10,352 nucleotides of DNA from CAZNNH01 sp964574335 (lineage in GTDB: Bacteria; Acidobacteriota; Vicinamibacteria; Fen-336): NCBI GenBank assembly GCA_964574335.1, contig CAZNNH010000208.1, forward strand, positions 1-10,352, written 5' to 3'. The first letter of the stretch is position 1. Each line of letters starts with the position of its first letter. The notes under the pieces were generated by a model. That model did no database searches, was not told the origin of the DNA, and was given only the letters and a program-made list of their open reading frames with translations. Positions 1 through 6,723 of this stretch are shown piece after piece. A program made the translations under genes and the position numbers.

Positions 1-31
1 CCGGTGGCGCCCCAGGTCCCTTCCCCGCGTC

Positions 32-60
32 TTTACAGGCCAAGTGAATGAAACCATAAT
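32..60 (+). promoter_or_regulatory. Predicted sigma70-type promoter upstream of the thyX-like gene
   Basis: The -35 hexamer TTTACA (32-37) and the -10 hexamer CATAAT (55-60) each match 5 of 6 consensus bases and are separated by exactly 17 bp. They lie in a short A/T-richer island (about 41-60) within very GC-rich DNA, which makes a chance match less likely. Transcription would start near position 67 and run into the thyX-like gene, leaving a leader of about 170 nt. The call rests on sequence match only; a minor promoter closer to the gene cannot be excluded. Confidence 0.55.
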
Positions 61-66
61 CAGTGG

Positions 67-237
67 GGGTCTGTCTGGCGGTCGCTCACGCCTTCCTTTG
101 GCGACGGCGCTCACCCGTGTCTCGACGGCGGAGGGCGACGCTGCCGACCCCTTCCACATTCCTCGACAAGACCCAGGGTCCCCCAGGACCCCGCCGCGTG
201 AGCGGGGACCGACGGGCCAGGTGATGGAGCAGAGCGC
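67..237 (+). promoter_or_regulatory. Long structured 5' leader of the thyX-like gene
   Basis: This is the presumed untranslated leader between the predicted start of transcription and the ATG at 238. It contains GGGTCC-CCCA-GGACCC (176-191, 6-bp stem and 4-nt loop), CCCCGC (189-194) facing GCGGGG (202-207) across a 7-nt loop, and GGTCCCC (177-183) complementary to GGGGACC (204-210). These pairings are mutually exclusive. In addition CGCTCACGC (83-91) is perfectly complementary to GCGTGAGCG (196-204), and a second CGCTCAC copy (108-114) could pair with the same segment. The ribosome-binding site GGAG (226-229) follows 16 nt after the last stem, 8 nt before the ATG. The arrangement resembles a switchable leader or attenuator, but GC-rich DNA readily forms such pairs, no T-tract is present, and no known riboswitch class was recognised. 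Confidence 0.33.
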
Positions 238-1782
238 ATGGCGGCTCTTCTGACGGCCGACCCCATCGTCACCCTTCGCACCGCCACCGCCCACCCCTAT
301 GACGGGGCCATCGCCGCCGCCCGCACCTGCTACGCGCCGCGCGTGATCACCGCCGAGGAGGTCACCGCCGGCCAGCGGGAGCGGATCGGCCCGCTCACCT
401 TCGAGGCGGGGCACCACACGGTCTTCCAGCACGCCCACTTCGAGTTCGGCCTCGAGAACATCAGCCGCCAGTTGGCCTGGTCCTTCCTCCACTCGCACCC
501 CTTCTACAACTCCGAGCAGTCCAGCCAGCGCTTCGTGCGCCTGGACGAGGTGCGCGCCTATTGCCCCGACGGCTTGCCAGCCGAGGCTAGAGCCGTCTAC
601 GAGCAGGCGGTAGAGGCCGCCTGGGACAGCTACCGGCAGATCACCGAGCTGCTGCTACCCGACACCCGACGGATCCTGGCCGAGCTGAGGAACCTGACCC
701 CCAACGCACGCGAGCAGCGCCGCAAGCGGGTTCTTCGGGAGGCCGAGAAGAAGGCGATCGAGACCGCCCGCTACGTGGTGCCGATCGCCGCGCTCACCTC
801 GATGGTCCATACCGTCTCCGGGATCGTGCTGCACCGGCTCGACCGGATGCGCCACACCGGGGACGTGCCGAGCGAGGCGGCCCGGGTGGTCGAGGCGATG
901 GTGGCGCTGGTGCGCGACCGCGACCCCCAGCTCTTCGAGCGGGTCGGCGAGGGACCGTTGCCTCCGGAGCAGGTGGTCGAGGCTCGCTTCCCGAAGCTGG
1001 CCCCGGGCGGCGACGAGGCGGCGCGCGCCATCGACCGCCGCCTCTCGGGTCGGACATCGCTCCTGGTCGACCACATGCCTGGCGCGGAGCGGACCACCGC
1101 CGACGCGGTTCGGGCGGTGCTCGGCCTCACCCCCGCCGAGCTGGACGATGACCGCGCCCTCGAGGCGGCCCTCCACCCGGCCCACAACCGCTACCGCCTG
1201 GAGACGCTCAGCCTCGGCGTCCACTCGCCGCTCACCCGGGCCCTCCATCACGCCTCCTACACCTTCCTCAAGCGGCTCTCCCATACCGCGGACAGCCAGG
1301 ACCAGCGTCACCGGATGGTCCCCGCCTCGCGGCCGGCGATGACCCTCACCGACACCCGGCACCCCGACTACGTGACGCCCGATCTGGTAGCCCGGAACCC
1401 TCGGGCGCTCGAGGTCTTCTGCGCTGCCATGGAGCGGGCCTGGCAAGCCAAGAACCGGCTGCTGGAGATGGGAGTGCCGCTCCAGGCCGCGCTTTACCTG
1501 CTCCCCAACGCCAAGGCCCTGCGCTTCCACGAAACCGGCAGCCTGCTGTACCTGGCCCACAAGTGGGAGATGCGCACCTGCTTCAACGCCCAGGAGGAGA
1601 TCTACCGCGCCTCGATGCAGGAGCTCGAGCAGGTGGCAGCGGTGCACCCGCGGTTGGCCCGCCACATCGGCCCACCCTGCGTGCTGCGGGCGGGCCGGAT
1701 CTCGCCGGTGTGTACCGAGGGCGAGCACTTCTGCGGGGTGCCGGTCTGGCGCAGCTTCCCGAACGCCAAGCGCCGGATCTGA
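238..1782 (+). CDS. Double-length ThyX-family flavin-dependent thymidylate synthase (tandem ThyX domains)
   Basis: ThyX enzymes methylate dUMP to dTMP with methylene-tetrahydrofolate and FAD/NADPH in the cytosol. Canonical ThyX is about 220-250 aa; this 514-aa protein holds two ThyX-like units. Unit 1 (about 10-235) shows HHTVFQHAHFEF (59-70), the ISRQL helix and a signature remnant, N91-S-E93-Q-S95-S-Q-R98-F99, then ETARYVVP (175-182) with a following T-rich helix like the ThyX C-terminal dUMP/FAD helix. Unit 2 (about 325-475) shows HASYTF (338-343), R357-H358-R359 with S364, and LLPNAK (421-426) leading to AQEEIYR (451-457). Neither half carries the whole RHRxxSxNExSxRY signature. The C-terminus adds C481, C492 and C499, possibly a metal site. 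The ATG at 238 is supported by GGAG at 226-229. The family call is secure; catalytic competence is inferred. The symbol is left blank because of the divergence from standard thyX. Confidence 0.85.
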   Translation: MAALLTADPIVTLRTATAHPYDGAIAAARTCYAPRVITAEEVTAGQRERIGPLTFEAGHHTVFQHAHFEFGLENISRQLAWSFLHSHPFYNSEQSSQRFVRLDEVRAYCPDGLPAEARAVYEQAVEAAWDSYRQITELLLPDTRRILAELRNLTPNAREQRRKRVLREAEKKAIETARYVVPIAALTSMVHTVSGIVLHRLDRMRHTGDVPSEAARVVEAMVALVRDRDPQLFERVGEGPLPPEQVVEARFPKLAPGGDEAARAIDRRLSGRTSLLVDHMPGAERTTADAVRAVLGLTPAELDDDRALEAALHPAHNRYRLETLSLGVHSPLTRALHHASYTFLKRLSHTADSQDQRHRMVPASRPAMTLTDTRHPDYVTPDLVARNPRALEVFCAAMERAWQAKNRLLEMGVPLQAALYLLPNAKALRFHETGSLLYLAHKWEMRTCFNAQEEIYRASMQELEQVAAVHPRLARHIGPPCVLRAGRISPVCTEGEHFCGVPVWRSFPNAKRRI

Positions 1783-1789
1783 GAAGGCC

Positions 1790-3313
1790 CTACGGCGAGC
1801 CGGGATCCTCCCGCCACTGGTAGAGGGCGAAGCGGTCCCAGGCGCCGAGCTCCCGCACCTGGCCCTGCAGGCGCAGCTCTGCGACGGTCGTGTAGGACGT
1901 CTCGAGAAGGACGTAGCGGACGCCGTGCTCGCGGAACAGGTCGGGGAGGGGGCGGGTGATCACGGGCGCGATCGCCTCCAGGCGCCGCAGGTCGCCACAG
2001 TGACCACCCCATAGGACCGGATGCGCGGACTGGTAGCTGGCGTAGTCCGCGTAGACGGTGGGCAGACAGAAGAACCCTCCGGGCGGCGCCTCGGTCAGGC
2101 GGGCCACGGCCGGCTCGAGCCCTTCGGGCAGGAAGGCCGTCTGCTCCCTGGATCGGCTTCGCATGTACCGATAGAAGTAGCCGATCGCCGCCACGCTGGC
2201 CAGCAGCGCCAGCAGCGTCACGACCCCCACCGGGCGAGCCAGACCGCCGACGGTACCGATGCCCGCCGAGAGCGTGTAGGCGGTGGGCAGCACGGCGGTC
2301 TTCATGTAGCCGCGCCCGGGTCCCAAGAAGCGCAAGGGCGGAAGCAGCGTGGCGGCCACGGACAGACCGGCCAGCGACATCGCCCACCAGAACAGGCGTG
2401 GCCCCCACGGGAAGGTCCCGTAGGGGGCCAGGGGAAGCGCCAGGAGGAACGGGTTCTCGCCCAGCAGCCGGAGCAGCTGGCGCGCCGCGCTCTCACCGAA
2501 GAAGCCGGGACGCTGGCCGGCGGAAGCCGGCCCACTTCCCGGATGACCATAGACGGGAGACTGCCGCACCGGATGGGCGCCGAACCGGTGGCGGTTTCGC
2601 GTCCAGTAGGCGACCGCCTGGTAGTAGTTGCGGACCACACGCAGGTAGTGGCCACCCGAGAGGAGCGTCGCCAGGGCCATGGCGCCTGCCGCCACCAGCA
2701 GGTAGCGCGGGTCACGGTCGAGGGCCGAGAGCATGGCGCAGACGAATCCGTAGGCGGCGGCGGCGGTGGCGGCGGACAGGAACAGCGCCGCCCCGACGAG
2801 GAGGGAAAGCGGCAGCCAGGGCCAGCCGCTCTCCCCGAGCACGTACCGAAGCAAGAGCAGGATCGAGAGCGAGTGCAGCAGCGCGCCGAGGCTGCGGCCG
2901 TTCAGGCTCCGCGTCTCCGAGATCATCTGTGGGGTGAAGGCGTAGAGGCATCCGGTGAGCGCCGAGATGCCCAGGCTCCCGGTGATCTTGTACGCCAGCC
3001 AGCACAGCAGCAGCAGGTGCAGGCAGTCGATGGCCGGTGCCACCGCCCAGAATTTCCGCCGCAAGAAGCTGTGGGGGAGGAGGGCGAGCAGCGTCGGGAA
3101 CAGCGGCGGATAGGACTGCCGCTCGTCCTGGAGCAGGTACTGGGGGAGCCGCACTTCGAGGCGGGGCCGGCGCCGGACCGCGTCGGCGTACGCCAGGTAG
3201 TACCATGTGTCGACGCCGCCGGGCGAGCGGCCGACGTTGACCAGCACCCGCAGGCCGAAACCGCCGAGCGCGAGGGCGCCGCTGATCAGCGCCCAGAGGC
3301 CTAGCGGCGGCAC
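1790..3313 (-). CDS. Polytopic membrane protein, GT-C glycosyltransferase-like
   Basis: This 507-aa protein has roughly ten hydrophobic segments (about 5-27, 88-108, 112-130, 143-160, 166-195, 203-220, 285-300, 308-327, 338-358, 362-382) and a soluble C-terminal domain (about 385-507). An early loop after the first helix carries GGVDTWYYLAYADAV (32-46). An Asp followed by aromatic residues at this place is typical of GT-C enzymes that use lipid-phosphate sugar donors (PMT/ArnT/oligosaccharyltransferase types), where the Asp is catalytic. YPPLFP (68-73) and a C-terminal segment with HGVRYVLLE (463-471) also resemble such proteins. I do not recognise a specific family member, so substrate and pathway are unknown; a non-enzymatic membrane protein is possible. 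The start is GTG at 3313, with a purine-rich AAGGGGAAGG 7 nt upstream; an ATG at 3333 is out of frame. The stop is 7 bp from the thyX-like stop (convergent). Confidence 0.6.
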   Translation of the reverse strand: MPPLGLWALISGALALGGFGLRVLVNVGRSPGGVDTWYYLAYADAVRRRPRLEVRLPQYLLQDERQSYPPLFPTLLALLPHSFLRRKFWAVAPAIDCLHLLLLCWLAYKITGSLGISALTGCLYAFTPQMISETRSLNGRSLGALLHSLSILLLLRYVLGESGWPWLPLSLLVGAALFLSAATAAAAYGFVCAMLSALDRDPRYLLVAAGAMALATLLSGGHYLRVVRNYYQAVAYWTRNRHRFGAHPVRQSPVYGHPGSGPASAGQRPGFFGESAARQLLRLLGENPFLLALPLAPYGTFPWGPRLFWWAMSLAGLSVAATLLPPLRFLGPGRGYMKTAVLPTAYTLSAGIGTVGGLARPVGVVTLLALLASVAAIGYFYRYMRSRSREQTAFLPEGLEPAVARLTEAPPGGFFCLPTVYADYASYQSAHPVLWGGHCGDLRRLEAIAPVITRPLPDLFREHGVRYVLLETSYTTVAELRLQGQVRELGAWDRFALYQWREDPGSP

Positions 3314-3382
3314 GAGACGCCCTTCCCCTTCATGTCGAGCCGGGATATGGTACCCGAGACGATACCCTGGGCCTGGGAGACG
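3314..3382. repeat. Three GAGACG hexamers in the divergent spacer
   Basis: The 74-bp region between the divergent GT-C-like gene and the antiporter gene contains GAGACG at 3314-3319, 3356-3361 and 3377-3382; the last two extend to GAGACGA. Intervals are 42 and 21 bp, i.e. whole multiples of about two helical turns, so the copies would face the same side of the DNA. The third copy overlaps the antiporter's ribosome-binding site GGGAG (3375-3379). They could be an operator set, but a hexamer of this composition can recur by chance. No convincing -35/-10 pair was found in either direction here. Confidence 0.22.
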
Positions 3383-3387
3383 ACCTG

Positions 3388-4353
3388 ATGCTGATGGACC
3401 TTCTGCTGGTGGCCGTCGGGGTGGCCTTGCTGGCCTACTCGGGCAACCGGCTCATCGACTGCGCCGTCGCCATCGCGCAGCGGGCCCGGTTGACGCCAGC
3501 GGTGATCGGGCTGACGGTGGTCTCGGCGGGCACCTCCGCCCCCGAGCTGTTCGTCTCCGCCACCGCCGCTCTGCGCGGTTCTCCCGAGATCGCCATCGCC
3601 AACGTGATCGGCTCGAACATCGCCAACGTGGCCCTGGTGCTGGGCGCCTGCGCGACGGTGGCGGCGGTCCCGATCAGCCGGGGCATCCTGCGCCTCGAGT
3701 ACCCCTTCATGGTGCTGGCCTCCTGGATCACGCTGCTGCTGTGCCGGGATGGCCTGCTGGACCGCCTGGAGGGCAGCTTCTTCATCGCGTCGATAGTGGC
3801 CTTCACCGGCTACGCGGTGTGGCTGGCGCGGCAGCAGGTCAGCCAACGGGAGGCGCAGGCCCTGGCCGAGCCGGTGGCCGGGCACACCCAACTGCCGCAA
3901 AGACGGACTTGGATGGTCCTCGCCGGGCTGGTGGCCTCGCTGGCCGGCCTCGGCATCGGCGCCCGGCTGCTGGTCCAGGGCGCGGTCGGGATCGCCCAGG
4001 TGCTCGGCGTCAGCGAGCGGGTGATCGGCCTGACCGTGGTCGCCATCGGCACCTCGCTGCCGGAGCTGGTCGCCTCGATCGCCGCCGCGGTGCGCAAGCA
4101 GCACGAGATGGCGGTGACCAACATCGTCGGCTCGAACATCTTCAACCTGCTGCTGATCCTCGGCATAACCGGCGTGCTGCGGCCGATCCCGGTGGCGCCG
4201 CGCCTGATCGTGCCGGACATGTGGGTGATGCTGGGCGTGGCCCTGCTCCTGCTCCCGCCGATCCTGCGCTCGGGTCGCCTGTCCCGGCGCAGCGGGCTGA
4301 TCCTGTTGGCGGTCTACGCCACCTTCCTGATCACCGTGGGTCGCAATGGTTGA
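3388..4353 (+). CDS. CaCA-family Ca2+/Na+ (cation) antiporter, YrbG-like
   Basis: This inner-membrane exchanger of 321 aa has the family's usual length and inverted-repeat design. The alpha-1 repeat (about 39-95) contains G48-T-S-A-P-E53 and G75-S-N77. The alpha-2 repeat (about 212-268) contains G221-T-S-L-P-E226 and G248-S-N250. In the solved archaeal NCX and related exchangers the two Glu residues and neighbouring Asn/Ser/Thr coordinate Ca2+/Na+, and all these positions are intact. About ten hydrophobic segments flank the repeats, with a charged cytosolic loop at about 147-175. The ATG at 3388 is 7 nt after GGGAGA; a second ATG two codons later is a minor alternative. Cation specificity (Ca2+, Na+, K+ or H+ coupling) cannot be read from the sequence. 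It is probably its own transcription unit, since the next gene begins 163 bp later. Confidence 0.93.
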   Translation: MLMDLLLVAVGVALLAYSGNRLIDCAVAIAQRARLTPAVIGLTVVSAGTSAPELFVSATAALRGSPEIAIANVIGSNIANVALVLGACATVAAVPISRGILRLEYPFMVLASWITLLLCRDGLLDRLEGSFFIASIVAFTGYAVWLARQQVSQREAQALAEPVAGHTQLPQRRTWMVLAGLVASLAGLGIGARLLVQGAVGIAQVLGVSERVIGLTVVAIGTSLPELVASIAAAVRKQHEMAVTNIVGSNIFNLLLILGITGVLRPIPVAPRLIVPDMWVMLGVALLLLPPILRSGRLSRRSGLILLAVYATFLITVGRNG

Positions 4354-4370
4354 GCCGTACCGTCCCGGCC

Positions 4371-4391
4371 GGCGCCGCCCGGCGGCGCGCC
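4371..4391 (+). terminator. GC-rich hairpin after the antiporter gene
   Basis: GCGCCG (4372-4377) and CGGCGC (4383-4388) form a perfect 6-bp stem with a 5-nt loop, 18 nt after the antiporter stop codon; an alternative GGCGC/GCGCC pairing spans 4371-4391. It is the strongest stem in the 163-bp spacer before moxR. No T-tract follows, so it could be a partial terminator or 3'-end stabiliser, or simply reflect composition. I saw no good promoter hexamers in the rest of the spacer (4392-4516). Confidence 0.28.
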
Positions 4392-4516
4392 ATCACCGTC
4401 GTCGCGCCCGAGCCGACCCGTCGAGCTGAGCCACAGGCGCCCCCCGCCGCCTCGAGCCCTTGCCCCGAGCGCCTTTCCCTGTCAGGCTTGGCGTCGTTCT
4501 GCCAGCGGGCCCGCCC

Positions 4517-5455
4517 ATGCCGACCGCCTCCAGGCCGAAGCTCGACGAGCTGCACCAACAGCTCGGCAAGGTCATCCTGGGCAAGCCCGAGGTGCTGCGC
4601 GACCTTCTTGTCTGCCTGCTGGCCGGCGGCCACGTGCTGATGGAGGACGTCCCCGGGGTAGGCAAGACCACGCTGGCCAAGGCGCTGGCCAAGTCGCTCT
4701 CGGCCAGCTTCAAGCGGGTCCAGTTCACGCCCGACCTGCTGCCCACCGACATCCTCGGCTCCTCGGTCTACGACGCCCGCGACTCCAGCTTCGCCTTCAA
4801 GCCAGGGCCGATCTTCACCAACGTGCTGCTGGCCGACGAGATCAACCGCGCCTCGCCGCGGACCCAGTCCAGCCTGCTCGAGGCGATGAGCGAGCGGCAG
4901 GCCTCCATCGAGGGGACCACCCACCCGCTGCCCGAGCCCTTCATCGTGATCGCCACCCAGAACCCGATCGAGTTCCACGGCACCTACCCGCTGCCGGAGG
5001 CCCAGCTCGACCGCTTCTCGACGCGCCTCGACATCGGCTATCCGGACCCGGAGCAGGAGGTCGACATCCTCTTCAGCCAGTTCCACCATCACCCCCTCGA
5101 CGACGTGGCCGCCGTCATGGCCTGCGACGAGATCCTCGCCTTGCAGGAGGCGGCCCGCGCCGTCAAGGTCGAGCACCGCCTGGCCCGCTACCTGGTGGCG
5201 CTGGCGGATGCCACCCGGCGCCACACCTCGCTCCGCATGGGCTGCTCGCCCCGGGGCACGCTGCTCCTCTTCAGGACCGTCCAGGCCCGTGCCTTCGTGG
5301 AGGGGCGCGACTACGCCATCCCGGAAGACGCCCGCGCGGTGGCGGTGCCGACCTTGGCCCACCGCCTGGCCCTCGACACCCGGGCCAAGTACGCGGGCGT
5401 GCTCAAGGAAGACGTGGTCCGCGAGATCCTCGAGGCGGTGCCGGTCGGGGTGTAG
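4517..5455 (+). CDS. MoxR-family AAA+ ATPase
   Basis: MoxR ATPases are cytosolic hexameric AAA+ chaperone-like proteins that usually act with VWA-domain or DUF58 partners. From the chosen start the protein is 312 aa, normal for the family. Visible motifs are Walker A G47-V-G-K50-T-T (in EDVPGVGKTT), Walker B LLADE (104-108) followed by INR, sensor 1 ATQNP (146-150), arginine finger in LDRF (164-167), and sensor 2 GCSPRG (242-247, usually GASPRA). All catalytic positions are present. The ATG at 4517 is preferred because family alignment begins just after it (KLDELHQQLGKVILG). An in-frame TTG at 4460 would add 19 residues rich in Pro, Ala and Val with no family resemblance. Neither start has a strong ribosome-binding site. 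The DUF58 gene follows after 2 nt, indicating co-transcription and probable translational coupling. Confidence 0.94.
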   Translation: MPTASRPKLDELHQQLGKVILGKPEVLRDLLVCLLAGGHVLMEDVPGVGKTTLAKALAKSLSASFKRVQFTPDLLPTDILGSSVYDARDSSFAFKPGPIFTNVLLADEINRASPRTQSSLLEAMSERQASIEGTTHPLPEPFIVIATQNPIEFHGTYPLPEAQLDRFSTRLDIGYPDPEQEVDILFSQFHHHPLDDVAAVMACDEILALQEAARAVKVEHRLARYLVALADATRRHTSLRMGCSPRGTLLLFRTVQARAFVEGRDYAIPEDARAVAVPTLAHRLALDTRAKYAGVLKEDVVREILEAVPVGV

Positions 5456-5457
5456 CG

Positions 5458-6723
5458 GTGGGTAGAGGCTCGCTGACCTCGCTGCGGTCGGCGCCGGTGC
5501 TCGGCTCGTTGATCGACAGCTACCAGCGCCGGCTCACCTGGCGGGGCCGCTACCTGCTCTGGGCCGCGTCGGCCTTCGCCCTGGTCGGCATCGACACCCG
5601 TCGATCCCACGCCTACGTCCTGTTCGCGATGGCAGCCGCGCTGCTGCTCTTGGCCTTGATGCTCGGCGCTCGGAGACGCCCACAGGTGGCCCTCGCCTGT
5701 GCTCTGCCGGCTCGGGCCACGGCGCTTCAGCCGCTTCCACTGCACGTCCGCCTCCGCCACCAAGGCGGCCCCTCCGAGCTGCTGCTGCGCTTCCCCGGGG
5801 CGTCGCCTGAGGGGCTGGTGTTCCGTCCCGAGGAGACGTTCGTGAACCTCGCCCCGGGCGAGAGCCGGCAGGCGACGGTGACGCTGGAAGCCAGGCGGCG
5901 CGGCCGCTACGAGCTCCGCGGCCCGACCCTCCAGTCCACCGACCCGCTGCACCTGGCCGCCGGCCGCGGCACCAGACTGCCGGGCCAGGCCCTGCTCGTC
6001 TATCCCCGCTTCTACGCCATGGAACGCTTCGACATCCCGATCGGGCGTCGCTACCAGCCGGGCGGCATCCCGCTCTCCTCGAGCACCGGTGACGCGATCG
6101 AGTTCGTGGGGACTCGCGAGTACCGTCAGGGAGACCCGGTGCGGAACATCCACTGGCGCTCGTGGGCCCGCCGTGGCCAGCCGGTGGTGAAGGAGTACCA
6201 GGAGGAGTACTTCAGCCGGATCGCCATCATCCTGGATACGTTCCTGTCCCGCGCCCCCTCACCGGCGGAGCGGCAGGGGTTCGAGGCGGCCATCTCGGTG
6301 GTCGCCTCGATCGCCGACTTCTTCAGCCGCAGTGAGTACGTGGTCGACATCCTGGCCGCCGGGCCCGACGTCTACGAGGTCAGCGCCGGCCGCAGCCTCG
6401 CCTACCTGGAGAACATCCTGGACGTGCTGGCCTGCCTCGAGCCATGCCACGATCCGCCGTTCCAGGCCATCGGCCCCCACCTCTTCGAGAAGCTGGCCCA
6501 GCTCACCGCAGTCGTGTCGGTCCTCCAGGACTGGGACGATCCGCGTCAGCAGTTCCTGCAGCGGGTCAAAGCGCTGGGCACCTCCGTGCGCGCCGTGATC
6601 GTGCGCGACGCGCCCACCAGCCGACCCTGGCAGGCGGCGGTTGGCGAGCTGGGCGAGATCACGTTGATGACGCCCGAAGACGTCGAGCGGGCCATCGTCG
6701 CCGACGGCCGCGGCCATGCCTGA
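5458..6723 (+). CDS. DUF58 domain membrane protein
   Basis: This 421-aa protein is the usual partner of MoxR. Two adjacent membrane helices (about 31-46 and 51-70) are followed by a region of beta-rich sequence (about 75-185) and the DUF58 core, with its hallmark REYRQGDPVRNIHW (220-233) and the following KEYQEEY (245-251). The C-terminal half resembles a von Willebrand A fold, starting with a hydrophobic strand IAIILD (255-260). The metal-site sequence there is D260-T-F-L-S264, so the second Ser of DxSxS is Phe; metal binding may be altered. The start is GTG at 5458, 2 nt after the moxR stop, with GGGG at 5447-5450; no other plausible start is available before residue 58. The end overlaps tgpA by 8 bp. 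Its role is envelope-related by context; the molecular function is not established for the family. Confidence 0.9.
   Translation: MGRGSLTSLRSAPVLGSLIDSYQRRLTWRGRYLLWAASAFALVGIDTRRSHAYVLFAMAAALLLLALMLGARRRPQVALACALPARATALQPLPLHVRLRHQGGPSELLLRFPGASPEGLVFRPEETFVNLAPGESRQATVTLEARRRGRYELRGPTLQSTDPLHLAAGRGTRLPGQALLVYPRFYAMERFDIPIGRRYQPGGIPLSSSTGDAIEFVGTREYRQGDPVRNIHWRSWARRGQPVVKEYQEEYFSRIAIILDTFLSRAPSPAERQGFEAAISVVASIADFFSRSEYVVDILAAGPDVYEVSAGRSLAYLENILDVLACLEPCHDPPFQAIGPHLFEKLAQLTAVVSVLQDWDDPRQQFLQRVKALGTSVRAVIVRDAPTSRPWQAAVGELGEITLMTPEDVERAIVADGRGHA

Noticed and set aside
44..253. Possible 69-aa leader ORF on the + strand before the thyX-like gene
   Set aside because: Its GTG start at 44 lies upstream of the predicted transcription start, no ribosome-binding site is seen, it overlaps the thyX-like start in another frame, and the protein shows no recognisable family.
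655..1728. 357-aa open frame on the - strand
   Set aside because: It is antisense to the ThyX-like gene, which has clear family motifs. Long stop-free antisense frames are expected in DNA this GC-rich, and the translation has no domain signature.
1771..1808. Terminator between the thyX-like gene and the convergent GT-C-like gene
   Set aside because: Only 5-bp stems (1771-1775/1793-1797 and 1775-1779/1804-1808) with long loops and no T-tract were found; these are not convincing.
2748..2775. GGC/GGT-type trinucleotide run as a microsatellite
   Set aside because: It encodes the Ala-rich membrane helix (about 179-187) of the GT-C-like protein and is short and imperfect; ordinary codon bias explains it.
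2021..3304. 427-aa open frame on the + strand
   Set aside because: It is rich in Gln, Gly, Arg and Glu with no domain pattern and lies opposite the membrane protein with well-formed hydrophobic segments.
4460..4516. N-terminal extension of MoxR from a TTG start at 4460
   Set aside because: The extra 19 residues do not resemble MoxR N-termini, TTG is the weakest start type, and the ATG at 4517 fits the family boundary.
3207..4640. 477-aa open frame on the + strand spanning the antiporter and the start of moxR
   Set aside because: It is a shifted-frame shadow of the CaCA antiporter, with Arg/Pro/Gly-rich low-complexity translation.
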